DNA of 64,000 nucleotides from Eucalyptus grandis (GCF_016545825.1 NC_052622.1:41253263-41317262); one strand, 5' to 3'; counted from the first letter of the stretch, positions 46,118 to 58,252 are shown. Numbers and translations: made by a program. The notes: a model not told the origin generated them from the letters alone.

Positions 46118-48520
46118 ATGCGGGAGCTTCCCATGCTTGTCAAATGTACAAATAAAAACTGTAGTACTATACTTGATTGAAACTGTTAGGTTCTCAGCAG
46201 GGAATAGAAATCTGCTTAGGTAGGACTCTAATCTTTTGGAAGGAATGTCAGACTTTCCAACCTCCGTCTCTCATAGAGATTGTGATTTCGTATGGAGATT
46301 GTGATTTCTTAAGGTTTAGCATGTACCGTATGTCCAGACCTTTATTTGTTTGTTATTCTCCGTTTCGGACATAAATAAAGGAGAATGTGTTTCCTAGATC
46401 CTGCTGGAATTAGCAAACTTGTGATAAAGTCAGGGCTATTGCTGAAATAAAGGACACTAGGGGTGAGCATAATCCGGGTTGGGCCGGTCCACCCCCTAAC
46501 CCTAGGACTGACCCGCATAATGTTGGTCATCAATTTTTTGGAACCAATGACCAATTTTATTGAGCTTGGGACCGAGAACTGGACTGACCCAGTGGGTTTA
46601 GTTCGGTTCTAGGGGCAACTCGGGACCAACGGATGATTTTTTAATTTCATTTCTTGTACCCCCTGAAAAGGCAATTAAGGGTCGGACTGACCCAATGGGT
46701 TCGGTCCGATTTCAGAGTTAACCCGAGACCAATCGATAATTTTTTATTTTATTTTTTGTATTCCTTGAAAAGGCGACTAATGACCGAACCGATTCAATGA
46801 GTTTGGTGACGAGCGAGAACAGCTAAGAGAGGCAAGCGATGAGCGTCGAGCGGGGTGAGCATTAAGCGTCAAGCGAGAAGTAACAAGCCAAGCAAGAGGA
46901 TTGAGCAACGAGCGGCACGAGTGACCCAAAGCGAGCAAGGCAAGTGGCGAACAGAGAAGTTGTTTCTTTTGATTTTGGCAAATTGAAGAATGAGAGGACA
47001 AATAAGGTAGAAGAGAACGAGTATTAAAAGAGAATACCGTGAGAAGTTGTTTATGCCCTTTTAGATGCCGTGAAGACTCCTTACAAAAACGTTTTCCTTA
47101 TTCATAGATTATGATTGTTGACGCCGTAAAAGATATAAAAAAATCTAAGTTATTAAAAAATAGTATAAAATTACATGAACTCTTCACTAAGGAGTGACGC
47201 CGTTTATTTTTGAAATTTTATCTATATAAAAATTATGAATAATATATTAGATATATATATATATATATATATAGAGTCAGATTTGGTCTGGGTTGGACCG
47301 ACCTTAAACTCCTAGGACCGAGGATCAACCCGCACAGTATTGGTCCAAGAATCCTAGGACCAAAAACCAATTTAGTCTCCCTAGGAACCAAACCAAGATT
47401 GGTAGGGTTAGGCTGGTCCAAAGTCGGTCCAAGGTTGACCCTAGACCGATGCTCACCCCTTAAGGACATTGTGGCTCCAAGAAGTACCAAGTAGTTCATG
47501 CCACGAACACATTACTTTGTCATTAGAACAATCTTAATAAAGTATTTGTGAAGGAATGGGAACATTTTGGAAATGGCTATTTAAGGTGCATTTGTTTACC
47601 ATTCAGTTCTCGTGAATAATTTTTGCTAAGAAATAATTATTTTTTGTTCTATTTTCAGGAACAATTCTAAGTATTTGATGGCGTTTGGTAATTGCCAATT
47701 TTTTTCATTTCCAGAATAGAAATATGTTTGATAGGACTCCTTTTTTTTATTTCTTTTTTTTAATGCTTTTATTATATTTTCTTTGTTTTCTTTTTCTTTA
47801 TCTCTTCCTCCTCCTCCTTTATGGCTAGTCATCGGTTGGCTAGGCCAAGTCTGGCAAGTTAGCAGGAAGCTCTCAATGGCTTTGGGACCTCACCTAGGCA
47901 ATTGGTCGGGATGGCGGTGGCAGTGGCCAATGACCAATTAGGGAGAAGAAGAAGAGAGAAAGAGAAAAGAAAATAGAAAAATAGGTTTGGGTTTGATTTT
48001 AGAATTGTTTTCGGAAATAAAGAAGCAATTTTTTTATACTTCTTGATTCTGTTTTGAAAAAATAGATTTTTATTCCCTAGAATAAAAAATTTACTAAATG
48101 AATTTGAACAAAATAATAGAATCAGTTATTATTGAGCAATTACCAAATGCATCTTTAGAGAAATGAACTCATATTCTTCATAAGAAGAGCACTTTGGGTG
48201 GTACCTCGATCGCCATTCCCGGATGGTACATGCTACATACTTGACACGACACTTGGATTTCTTTCCATTGGTAAATCAATATGGAACATGATAGTCTTCT
48301 ACCAAACAGTAAATGAGCGCACTTCGTCAAGCCAAAACACTCTTCAAAAGATTCAAGAAAATAATTTTCGTCTCATCTTTGCTTGGCTTGACGAAACACT
48401 CTTCAAAAGATTCAGAAAGCCAGATTCAACAAAATAATTTTGGTTTCATCTTCCTCCTCCAAGGGATATGCATGCAAGGCAAACCAAACCAAACCAAACA
48501 AGTCATTATATTTGGTTTCA
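46118..48520 (+). repeat. Segmental duplication, right copy (partner 521-2700)
   Basis: Starts a few bases after the R3H coding end, so the first 300 bases are probably the R3H 3' untranslated region. It includes the hAT element 46458-47461. Its right end has a local repeat of GGTTTCATCTTCCTCCTCC (about 48440 and 48513). Confidence 0.75.
46458..47461. mobile_element. Non-autonomous hAT-type element (right copy)
   Basis: The ends TAGGGGTGAGCAT and (reverse) AAGGGGTGAGCAT are almost perfect inverted repeats. The flanks are AAGGACAC (46450-46457) and AAGGACAT (47462-47469), as in the left copy. No transposase. Confidence 0.7.
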
Positions 48521-49092
48521 TCTTCCTCCTCCATGGGATATGCTTACGACGCACTGAAAAGCCACGGACCACGCGCGAAATATTTTCGAGAGAAAATAAC
48601 CGAGTTTCTGAGGACAGCAGTGACGCCACAACTACCATTTAACTGTAGGCTTCAATAAGAGTGCTAATCGTGTGTACAAGAGAATCTCGTTGTCGTGATT
48701 ATCTGCCTGGCAGATCTCACAAGATTTGATCTAGTGAAGAAAATAAATTCCCTTTTTTTTTTAGTTTGCTTCAGTCGACTAGCAACCCTTGAGTGATGGT
48801 AGCCCTGAAGTTTGGAAAATGTTGGAGATTTAACAAATCATGATATTTATTTCTGAATTACGAGTTTGTTCCTCAGTGATTATTTTATCGTTTGAGGTGA
48901 CTATGGGGGCTGCATTGAATATATGGGAACAAGTCTAAGGTTGAAAGTTGAGACATTTGCATTATTATAGTAGAAATATTATTCCTCCCAAGTGTCCTTA
49001 TAGCATCTTCTATCATGACCTTTTGAAAGCCGTAAGGGTCAATTGGCCAATGGAACAAACTTGGCCAAAGAAAAAGTGCCAACTACCTAAAA
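48521..49092. other. Intergenic DNA between the segmental duplication and the inverted promoter copy
   Basis: No gene recognised. A short T-run at about 48750 and no repeat ends seen. Confidence 0.3.
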
Positions 49093-49225
49093 AGTATCTC
49101 AATTTTATATCTAATCTCAATTATATATTATGTTTAAATTTCATTTTAGTCTCAAATCTACTCATACGTTCAAAAATCACCCATAGTTTCTTCAATTTTA
49201 TTAACATCGAGAGGTTGTTGTTATT
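49093..49225 (-). repeat. Inverted duplicate of the WAT1 copy 1 upstream region, part 1
   Basis: The reverse complement matches 6541-6672 (AGTATCTCAATTTTATATC, AGTCTCAAATCTACTC). It is continued after the copia element at 56786. Confidence 0.75.
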
Positions 49226-49681
49226 TGATGGTTTTATTTATAGTGATGGGCCTAAGTTGGTCCGTCCGCCCATGTTGGGCCTAAAAGCCCAGCCCACAGG
49301 ATTAGGGCTCATGGACGAAGGGGTACGTTTGTTTATTAGAGCGGACATATATAAAGGAGGAGAGAGAGGGAGAACGTACCTTTTGGCATAATTAATGTAC
49401 GTACGTCTCCCTCTCCCTCACTCTCTCTCCAAAAGAAAAGAAAAACAGTAGCACAAGGCAACGTTTTTTCTTCCCTTCAAGGCGTCATCGGATCGAACAT
49501 GGACAAATTCTCTTCCTCTTATCGGCGTCGGTATCTAATCTGTGGCTAACAAGGTACGCTCGAATCCGTGGTGTGCTTTAGGATCGGTAATATGTGATTT
49601 TCCCGGGCTTGTCTTCCGCATTCGTTTTAGGGGTTCGATTTAGTATCGAATCCGCTTTTTGGGGTTCCGTTAATCCCAACA
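49226..49681 (+). repeat. 5' LTR of copia element 2
   Basis: 456 bases; it contains TATATAAAGGAGGAGAG (about 49350), a likely TATA box for the element. Confidence 0.9.
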
Positions 49682-49682
49682 T

Positions 49683-49702
49683 TGGTATCAGAGCCCCAGT
49701 TC
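49683..49702 (+). promoter_or_regulatory. tRNA primer-binding site of copia element 2
   Basis: TGGTATCAGAGCCCCAGTTC, one base after the LTR. Confidence 0.85.
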
Positions 49703-51164
49703 ATGTTTTCCCGAACCCTTTCATGTTTTTTGATTGAATTTTCGCGAAAATTTTCGGCCAACACGGATCGGGCGCAAAATCCCGACACCCAAGCATTGTT
49801 CGTCCATATTTTTCGAGTTTCTGTAACTCGAAATCGATTTCTGAAGACATAAGGTGAAAGGGCTCGTCAAGACGAGTCCGTCGATGGGTCGTGCGCCGCC
49901 AGGCGACGCCAGACGCGCCCACATGCGCGGCCAGAAGCCGCTGCGCGTGGGCGTGGCACACGCGCCGGTCGATGAACCGGCACGTGCGCGCCGCCAGCCG
50001 GCGAACCGGCACGCGCCGGTCGGCGAACCAATGCGTGCTGACGTCAGCATGACGTCACCTAACGGTTGGTAACCGCTGGGATGACGTCAGCGCCGACGAC
50101 GGTTGGCCGGGCGGTCACCGGCCGGCGACCTAACCCGACCCAACTCGCGAACACCTGGCACGTGCGCGACACGTGCGGTCGGTTCATCTGACCCGGTCCG
50201 ACGACCTGACCATTGACCGTTGACTCGTTGACCGTTGACCGACGACCGTTGATCGTTAACCAAAAAAAAAAGAGAAAAAGAATGTGTTTCTTTTTCAATT
50301 AAGTCTATGTGGATTATTTGTGATCCCTTATTTGTTCTACATTTGTTGCAGGGACGGTTATGCATTTGTTGCAGGAAAAATGCATCCCCTCAGGTTGCGC
50401 ACACCTATTCGCGCAATTACCGATGAACAAAAGGAAAGGCTTTCTAAGTTGATAGCTGAGCTGACTGATCATCGATGGGAGAGTGGTGACTTAATTGATC
50501 ATGTCCTTGAGGTCAATGAAAAAAATTCAAAAGGTCATATGGAATGGTCGTCCTATACCACAGTTAGAGATGATGCGATTTTTCATGAACACCCTTCCAC
50601 CTGAATGGCAAAGAGTGTTGAATCGCATATGGGATGTCAACAGAGCTGCTTCTTATAAGAAAATTGTGATGGATTTTGTAAATGAATATTACTGAATTAT
50701 TACAAGGGAAAAGATCAAGAAATTGAACAAAAGAGGATCTTTCCCAGTTCGTGTGCTAACTTGATGTTAAATGTATTGGCTGATCTTAGTTAAGTGTGCT
50801 TTGTGGACATCTTATGTAATGTTTACTACCTGATTGTTGTTGATGTAGCAACCGATATCTTGATTGTATTAGATAAAAGCATTATTATTTTATTGGATGT
50901 CAATTATCTGTTGCTTTCTATTATTGCTGGTTGCTGTGGGTAGTTAGCTGTGGGTAGTTATAGAAGTTTTTGTAACTTCATAAAATTTATTTTGCATAAG
51001 ACAATTATATTAATGATAGTTTTAAGTTAGGATTTTTGGAAGATGATTAGAAACTTAGTGACCTTTTGATTCTGAAACCTTGCTTGAAATTGTTCATTAA
51101 TATGATGGGTCTGTGCAAAAGGGATGCATAAATGATAGGCATTAATAATTCGTGCATATATGTC
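49703..51164 (+). other. Long leader of copia element 2: GC-rich tract plus gag-like ORFs
   Basis: From 49865 to 50245 the DNA is strikingly GC-rich, with repeated GCGCGCCGG and ACCGTTGACC words and no domain. From about 50345 to 50695 two overlapping frames can be read. One holds ITDEQKERLSKLIAELTDHR; the other holds FFMNTLPPEWQRVLNRIWDV. A run of A at about 50518-50526 separates them, so they may be one frame with a shift. The LPPEW motif is gag-like but I cannot assign it. The main gag starts only near 51230. Confidence 0.45.
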
Positions 51165-51224
51165 GATGTGTTCGATCAATGGCTTCAGCCACGAAGAGCA
51201 TAGTTGCTTTGAGCTGAACAAAGG

Positions 51225-54200
51225 TGAAAAACTCAATGGTGACAACTATGAGATATGGCACATGAAAATCCAATATGTGCTTTGGAAGAGCAAGAGGCAC
51301 TTGAAGCTCTTAACTTGACCATGGTAGAACCTGAAGAAGGAAACACTACACAGCACAAGAGAGATAAAGAAGCTTTTGCTGCATGGAAAAGAAAGAACTC
51401 TCTTGCTCGCATCACGTTGCTGAGCAGCATGGAAAATGACGTCATGCGAGAGTTTAGGCGTTTTGACAATGCCAAGGAAATGTGGGAGGCATTGGCAGCT
51501 AGATTTGGTCATACTTCGGTGACCAGACTGAGACAGCTCACTATTAGGTTTGACTCTTACAAGAAGCCTCATGGTCAGACCATGAAGCAACATCTTAGAA
51601 AGATGTCAAACATGATAAATGAGCTGAAAGATGCTGGCCATGTCCTCACAGATGAGTAGCAAGTGCAAGCAGTGATTCATTCATTGCCTCAGAGTTGGAA
51701 GCATATGAAGGTGTACCTGACCCATAATGAAAATATCAAAACTTTTGAGAATGCAGTGCGCCATCTTGAGCAGGAAGAGGACCGCCTCTTGGCGGCTAAG
51801 CCGGATGCTGAACTCTATCATGCTAGTTCTAGCTCACATGGAGCTTCGAGCTCCAAGCGCAAACGCCCTAACTCGTTTGATAAAGGGAAATGCAAGGAAG
51901 CAGGTCCTTCAGGGAAGAAACCCAAGTTCAACCAACATGAAAGAGGAAAGCTTCCTCGCATGAAAAAGCTTACAAGGGTGAAATGCTACAACTGTAACAA
52001 GAAGGGTCACTATGCTCGCGACTGTCGTGAGCCAAAGAAGGTATGCACCCCTTGTACTTTTCAGAACTTTGCTTTTGTGTCGAGTTCGTGTTCTTAACGA
52101 GTCTAATCCTTTGTGAACTGTGGATTCAGGAGCGACAGACCATGTAGCGAAGGATAGAGGATCCTTCGTGGAATTCCAACGAGTACCAACTGGAACTAAG
52201 TGGATCTATGTGGGAAACAACTCTAGAGCTGAAGTGAAAGGAATTGGCACATGCCAACTGAATATGTGTGGTGGACGCACTTTGTTCCTACATAATATGT
52301 TGTATGCTCCGGAGATTCGTCGGAATTTAGTGTCTGTTTTAGTGTTGGTTAAATTAGGTTTTAATATGAACTTCTATACTAGAGGTGTGGATTTGTTTTT
52401 GAATACAAATTACTATGGTTGTGGTTATTTTCTGGATGGTTTCATTGTATTAGATATTGATTATGTTAATGCACATGTTTGTTATTCCCTTCTCACGTCT
52501 CCTAATACATATGATAATGATGTGAATGTGTGACATGCTAGACTTGGTCACATTGGCCAACAGCGTATGAATAGACTAGCCAAAGAGGGCTTGTTGGGCA
52601 ACATTGAAAAAGTCAATTTGCCCATATGTAAGCATTGCCTAGAAAAGAAGACGATAAGGAAACCATTTGGAAAAGGTAAAAGAGCTAAATTTCCTCTGCA
52701 TTTAATCCATTCTGATGTCTATGGTCCAATGAATGTGAGAGGAAGGCATGAGGCTATTTATTTCATCACTTTTATAGATTCGGATGTCTATTTGATTTCT
52801 CATAAATCTGAAGCAATAAGTTGTTTCAAAAGGTTTATGAACCTGGTAAAGAATCAATTAAACAAGAAAATAAAAGCATTGAGATCCGATCGAGGTCGAG
52901 AATATTTATCTGATGAGTTCAGAAAATTATGTGATGAAAAAGGAATAGAAAGACAGTTGTCTATTCCATATACTCCTCAACAAAATGGTGTTGCGGAGAG
53001 AAGAAACAACCCTACTGGAAATGGTTAGGTCCATGATGGCACATGCTAACTTACCTATTACCTTTTGGAGTGATGCGTTGTTAACTGCTGCCTATATACT
53101 TAACCGTGTGCCTTCTAAATCAATTACTTCCACTCCATATGAGTTATGGACAGGTAGAAAACCGGACTTAAGTTTTCTTAAGCCATGGGGTTGTGCTGCC
53201 TATACACATGAGTCCTCTCACAAGTTTGGGAAATTGGGTCCCAGAAGAAAGAAGAGTATTTTCATAAGGTACTCAGAACACTCGAAAGGATATGTGTTCA
53301 TAGGTGAGTGGGAAAGTGGGAATATAACTGAATTTGAATCACGAGATGTCACGTTCTTAGAGGATGAATTTCCTAAGAATGGCGAAATAGGGAAAGATTA
53401 CTCCCTATTTGAGACCTTGGATCGAGATAATGATATTAGTGGAGTTCGTCCAAGTGGGAGTAATATGAGAAGTGATGAATTGAATTCAACTCATTCTCAT
53501 TTACAACCACATGATGGGACAACATCATCATTACCTCATCCAAATGGGAGCATGATGGAGAATGATGTGCAAAGTGTATAATCTCTCATACGGCGAACAA
53601 GTCGCCAAAGTATTCCCCGTCGACGTTTTGACATTGAAGAGGAAACTTTTATGGTTTCTCCACAAGATGAGGATGATCCAAGAAATATTAATGAGGCTCT
53701 GAATTGTCCTAGTAAGGAAAAATGGATTCATGCAATGGAAGAGGAAATGGAGTCAATGAAATCAAACTAAGTCTGGGAACTAGTTGATCTTCCAAAAGGA
53801 CGCAGAGCTATTGGGAACAAGTGGATTCTCAAAATAAAATGAAAGACTGATGGCTCGATAGAAAGGCATGAGGCTCGCCTTGTGGTGAAGGGGTATAATC
53901 AACATGAAGGAATTGATTATGAAGATACGTTTTCTCCTGTAGTGAGATTTACCTCGATTCGCATTATTTTGGCAATAGTGGCTGGTATGGATCTTGAGTT
54001 ACATCAGATGGATGTAAAAACTGTTTTCCTCAATGGAGAATTAGAGGAAGAAATATATATTGAACAACCTGCTGGTTTCATAGTAAAAGGTCAAGAAGAA
54101 AAGGTATGTCGACTTATGAGATCGATATATGGCCTCAAGCAGTCATCGAGACAATGGTATATACTTTTTCATAATGCCGTAATGGCATATGATTTTACAA

Positions 54201-55227
54201 TGATTGATAAAGATCATTGTGTATATATCAAAAGATCCAATGATCAATTTGTGATCATATCATTATATGTTGATGATATACTAATTGCCGGAAGTAATAT
54301 GGAGTTTGTTCATACTGTCAAGAGTTGGTTATCTTCCAACTTTGAGATGAAAGATATGGGTGAGGCTGCATACATTCTTGGAGTTAAGATTTCAAGAGAT
54401 CGTTATCTCTTTCGCAAGAAATATATATAAACAAGGTTCTTGAACGATTTCGTATGCAAGATTGTAAACCCATAGACACTCCTATTGCAAAAGGTGAAGG
54501 ATTGAGCCATAGACTGTGTCCAAAGACTCCACAAGAGAATGAACAAATGAAACATGTTCCTTATGCTAGTGCTGTTAGGAGCTTGATGTACGCTATGATG
54601 TGTACAAGACCCGACATATGTTTTGCAGTTGGAATGGTGAGTAGATACCAATCCAATCCAGGTCCAGCACATTGGAAAGCCGTTAAGAGAATACTGAGGT
54701 ATCTGAAGGGAACTGATGATTACAAGTTGAATTACCAAGGAAATGATCTGCAACTTGAAGGCTATTCAGATGCTGATTGGGGAGGAGATTTAGATGAAAG
54801 GAAATCTACCTCTGGATTTGCTTTCTTACTGAACAATGGCGCCATATCATGGAGCAGTAAGAAGCAAACGTGTATAGCCTTGTCTACGATGGAAGCTGAG
54901 TTCGTGGCATTATCAACAGCGATACAAGAAGGAGTTGAGCTTAAGAGATTTTTGGATCATTTAGGTGTTATTGAGAAAGCTGAAAATCCATTATTGGTTA
55001 ACTGTGATAGCCAAGCAGCTATAGCGTACACCAAAGATCCAAAATATCATGGTAAGACCAAACATATAGATACCAAGTATAACTTTGTCAAAGATATGGT
55101 TGCACGAAAGGATGTGAACTTACAGTACATATCTACGCATAGAATGGTAGCAGATCCTATGACAAAGCCAATACCTAGAGATGTGTTTTGTGGTCATGTA
55201 AAATCTCTAGGATTGCGTAGAGTCTGA
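51225..55227 (+). pseudogene. Copia gag-pol of element 2, many breaks
   Basis: Recognisable parts: gag (LNGDNYEIW near 51235; then 51255-51659 and 51663-52097), CCHC knuckle CYNCNKKGHYARDC (about 51988-52030), protease DSGAT (52123), GAG-pre-integrase and integrase (HARLGHIGQQRMNRL; ALRSDRGREYL; PQQNGVAERR), reverse transcriptase (DVKTVFLNGELEEEIYIEQP; YVDDILIAGS) and RNase H (54454-55227: YSDADWGGDLDERKSTSGF, MEAEF, NCDSQAAIAY). Breaks include a frame change near 51275, stops at 51657-51659 and after 52095, a stop near 52533, a frame change near 53010, stops at 53579-53581, 53768-53770 and 53840-53842, and a frame change near 54428. It is not functional. Confidence 0.9.
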
Positions 55228-56331
55228 TGTACTGGATTGTAATTTCCCTGAGTTGTTCACATTTATGAACTTTTGTTTTTTCATTGTTAATGCCTATGAA
55301 TCTTTGTTTGATTTTCCTTACCAAAAAAAAATCTTTGTTTGATTTTTATGCATTTTAATGCTCAGTGCATTACTTTAAGTTGAGAAAGTATGTCGGACAG
55401 ATAAAAGATTAGCCTACTCACACGGGTAATCGCCTCTATTTACTGTGTGATAAATAGAGATGATACTGTTTTTAAACTTATTATCTAGGTGATAATCGAG
55501 AGCTCAAGCTTAAAATATGTATGTCGCCTTAACTGAGTGTTAAGATGAGGATATAATACTTCCGAAAGTGAAATACCCCACATATTTTACTTTATCTGTT
55601 TAAGATGCCAGATGTGAGTTCTGATGAATTTTGTAAATGAGTAGATACGTGAACTCAAGTTAGACATTAGGTATGTCTGAACTATCATCTGTACGGTATT
55701 GAAAGGTGTAGACATACGCTCCATGGGAAAAGAGTTAATACCGTAATACGTATTTCATACTACGTATGCATGAGCCGACCAATAAGAGTGGCAAAAAGTT
55801 TGATCTCAACTTTTATGACGTGTAAGACTCTTGAGGAAAAGAGTTCCTCAATTTTAATGCCCTCATGACTTTTACTTATTCTCGAAATTTCTATTTAGTG
55901 TTTGTTATCTTAGGATGTTGCCAATGGTCATAAGTTGATTCGATCTAATGTGACATTTCTAGAAAAGCAAGCTGAACTAAAATTGAGAGTTTGAAAGAAA
56001 GAGGAAGATCAATTTTGGGGAATCACATTATAGTTTTGTATTCATTGATCGACCAATTATAACTGTCCTTGTGATAATTATAATTGTGAATACAATATAT
56101 GTATCATTTTTTAAAAGAGATCAAGATAGATATAAATGTGATCGATCGATCTAGGGTACTGCATACTAAATCTACTCAGAGTGAGACGCTCATTATGAGC
56201 TGCTATATATTCCTAATAGATGCATAGCAACGAGCTCTCAAAATATGCTGGTCGCACGGATTATTCACCGGTATGAATGTTGAAGAGAGGTAAAGAGAAT
56301 CCTGTTCGGCCCACCATGTGCGAGTGGGAGA
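55228..56331 (+). other. 3' untranslated interior of copia element 2
   Basis: No ORF. It holds a micro-retroposon (55299-55346) and ends with a purine tract (GCGAGTGGGAGA) just before the 3' LTR, the expected polypurine position. Confidence 0.6.
55299..55346 (+). mobile_element. Extremely short retroposon in copia element 2
   Basis: AATCTTTGTTTGATTTT occurs at 55299-55315 and at 55330-55346. Between them is only CCTTACCAAAAAAA. A 17-bp perfect target duplication around a 14-base A-tailed body is best read as a near-total 5' truncation of the same retroposon family as at 3079. Confidence 0.5.
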
Positions 56332-56785
56332 TGATGGTTTTATTTATAGTGATGGGCCTAAGTTGGCTCGTCCGCCATGTTGGGCCTAAAAGCCCGACCC
56401 ACGGGATTAGGGCCCATGGACGAAGGGGTACGTTTGTTTATTAGAGGGGACATATATAAAGGAGGAGAGAGAGGGAGAACGTACCTTTTGGCATAATTAA
56501 CGTACGTACGTCTCCCTCTCCCTCACTCTCTCTCCAAAAGAAAAGAAAAACAGTAGCACAAGGCAACGTTTTTCTTTCCTTCAAGGCGTCATCGGATCGA
56601 ACAAAGACAAATTCTCTTCCTCTTATCGGCGTCGATATCTAATCTGTGGCTAACAAGATACGCTCGAATCCATGGTGTGCTTTAGGATCGGTAATACGTG
56701 ATTTTCCCAGGCTTGTCTTCCACATTCGTTTTAGGGGTTCGATTTAATGTCGAATCCGCTTTTTGGGGTTCCGTTAATCCCAACA
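56332..56785 (+). repeat. 3' LTR of copia element 2
   Basis: 454 bases, followed by TTATT at 56786-56790. Confidence 0.9.
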
Positions 56786-58000
56786 TTATTCCATATGAAG
56801 GTGCGGGTATTAAATAAGATATAAATTGTAATAATATTTAACTACCCTGTTGTTTGTAATTATGAAGAAATTATTGACAATTTTTGGATACATTGACAAA
56901 TTTGGCATTAAAGTGAAAATTGGAGAATTCTTTTTAGACTGAAAAAGTTCGGAGCAATAAATCTAAATTTTTTAGGGCGCGTTTGGTAACGTTTCTGTTT
57001 AAAAATTGTTCCAGGGAACATAAATAGAAAAAACTATTTCTGCTCCGGGGAATAATTTTTGAATAGAAGAAGGCGTTTGGTAAACTTGTTTCGAGAATAA
57101 AAATTAACAGAAACACATTTGTTAAATTTGTGTTCTTTTTTTGTTTCTTTTAATATTTTAATATTTTTCTTTTTTTATTTCTTTTTACTTTTTACTTTTT
57201 TTCTTCTTTTGGCCGGCGGCCTTGCCCAGCCATGGCGAGGCTCACCGACCCCCGGAGAGGCCAAGCCCTCGCCGTGGTTGGGCGAGGCTCGGCCTCGCCT
57301 TGGCTAGGCGAGCTCGGGCTTACCCAAATCTGGTGAGCCCGAGCTCGCCCGCCTTGCCTCACGCCGGCGAGGCTTGGCCTCACCTTGGCTAGGCAAGCTC
57401 GGGCTCGCAGATTTGGGTGAGCCCAAGCTCGCCCAGCCAAGGCGAGGCCGAGCCTCGCAGGGGGCCGGCGACACTCCGGCGAGGTCGCCGAACCTCGACG
57501 GCGTCGCCGGCCCTCGACAGCCGGGTCGTCGGCCATGGCCGAGGCGGCGACCGGCCAAAGAAAAAAAGAAAAGAAAAAGAGAGGAGAGAGAAAATTTGTT
57601 CTTAAAAATTGTTTCAAACACAAAAACATGTTTTTCTTGTTTCTCGTTTATGTTCCAAATATGTTCCCGGGAACAAAAAAATAAATTTAGAACAAAAATG
57701 TAAACAAACGCGTTTCTGTTCTTTTTTTGTTTTCTATAACAAAAAAATAGGATTTTTGTTCATGAACAGAAAAAAAGAACGTTAACAAACAGGGCCTTAG
57801 TCTTGTTTAGGGAATAGGCTAAAAAAAGGTGCAATACCAACATGAGCAAGGGGATTCTGTAATATTATTATAAAATTATTATTACTATTATTAGTATTAT
57901 TTTAAGTTCCTACTTTCCTTCTTCTTTTTTTCTGGAACCCGGAACTGATGGAGTGGGGCCTCCTGCATCTGGTGACATGACAGGGACACTGCAAGTCTTC
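56786..58000 (-). repeat. Inverted duplicate of the WAT1 copy 1 upstream region, part 2
   Basis: 56786-56971 is the reverse of 6361-6540, and 57800-58000 that of about 6165-6355, interrupted by a Harbinger-like element. The duplicate ends near GTGACATGACAGGGA and GCAAGTCTTC, and from about 58018 the copy 3 promoter (shared with copy 2) begins. Confidence 0.75.
56975..57796. mobile_element. Harbinger/Tourist-like non-autonomous element with a GC-rich core
   Basis: The ends GGGCGCGTTTGGTAACGTT and (reverse) GGCCCTGTTTGTTAACGTT are inverted repeats. The flanks are TTA (56972-56974 and 57797-57799), the 3-bp duplication typical of PIF/Harbinger. Inner arms carry TTCCAGGGAAC and TTCCCGGGAAC. The core, 57215-57560, is made of degenerate GCGAGCTCGGGCTCGCC-like words. 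There is no transposase; ORFs over the core (up to 145 codons on the minus strand) are composition artefacts. The counterpart in copy 1 (about 6355) has no insertion. Confidence 0.75.
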
Positions 58001-58122
58001 ATGGAAAGGTATCTCTCCTTGGCCAGAGGCCTTTTCTTGATTGGCGAATTAAAGTAATAATTGATTGTCCTCGATTCCTAGTGGAGCCCCAAGGTTTATC
58101 AAAAGTGTGTGTGGACGCATGC

Positions 58123-58130
58123 TATATAAA
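58123..58130 (+). promoter_or_regulatory. TATA box of WAT1 copy 3
   Basis: TATATAAA followed by GGGCTCCAGTTTTC, 130 bases before the start codon, exactly as in copy 2. Confidence 0.65.
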
Positions 58131-58252
58131 GGGCTCCAGTTTTCGTTGCCAGATGCACCCTCCACGAACAAAACCCATCGTTGCCAGTTCAATACATTTC
58201 CTCCAGCAAGCACACAGAAGGAGAGGGAACGGATAAGATAGAGAGCAAAGCC

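Larger units (their letters stand above)
49226..56785 (+). mobile_element. Ty1/copia LTR retrotransposon 2 (7.56 kb), degenerate
   Basis: The LTRs at 49226-49681 and 56332-56785 start TGATGG and end AACA, and show about 18 differences by eye. A perfect TTATT duplication flanks the element (49221-49225 and 56786-56790). The primer site TGGTATCAGAGCCCCAGTTC begins at 49683. Domain order gag, protease, integrase, reverse transcriptase, RNase H is copia type. The unoccupied target is visible as AATAA at 6541-6545 on the other strand. Confidence 0.93.

Noticed and set aside
57192..57629. 145-codon minus-strand ORF, and overlapping plus-strand ORFs
   Set aside because: They lie in the GC-rich repeat core of the Harbinger-like element. 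Open frames in several registers of a low-complexity GC-rich repeat are expected by composition, and no domain is seen.
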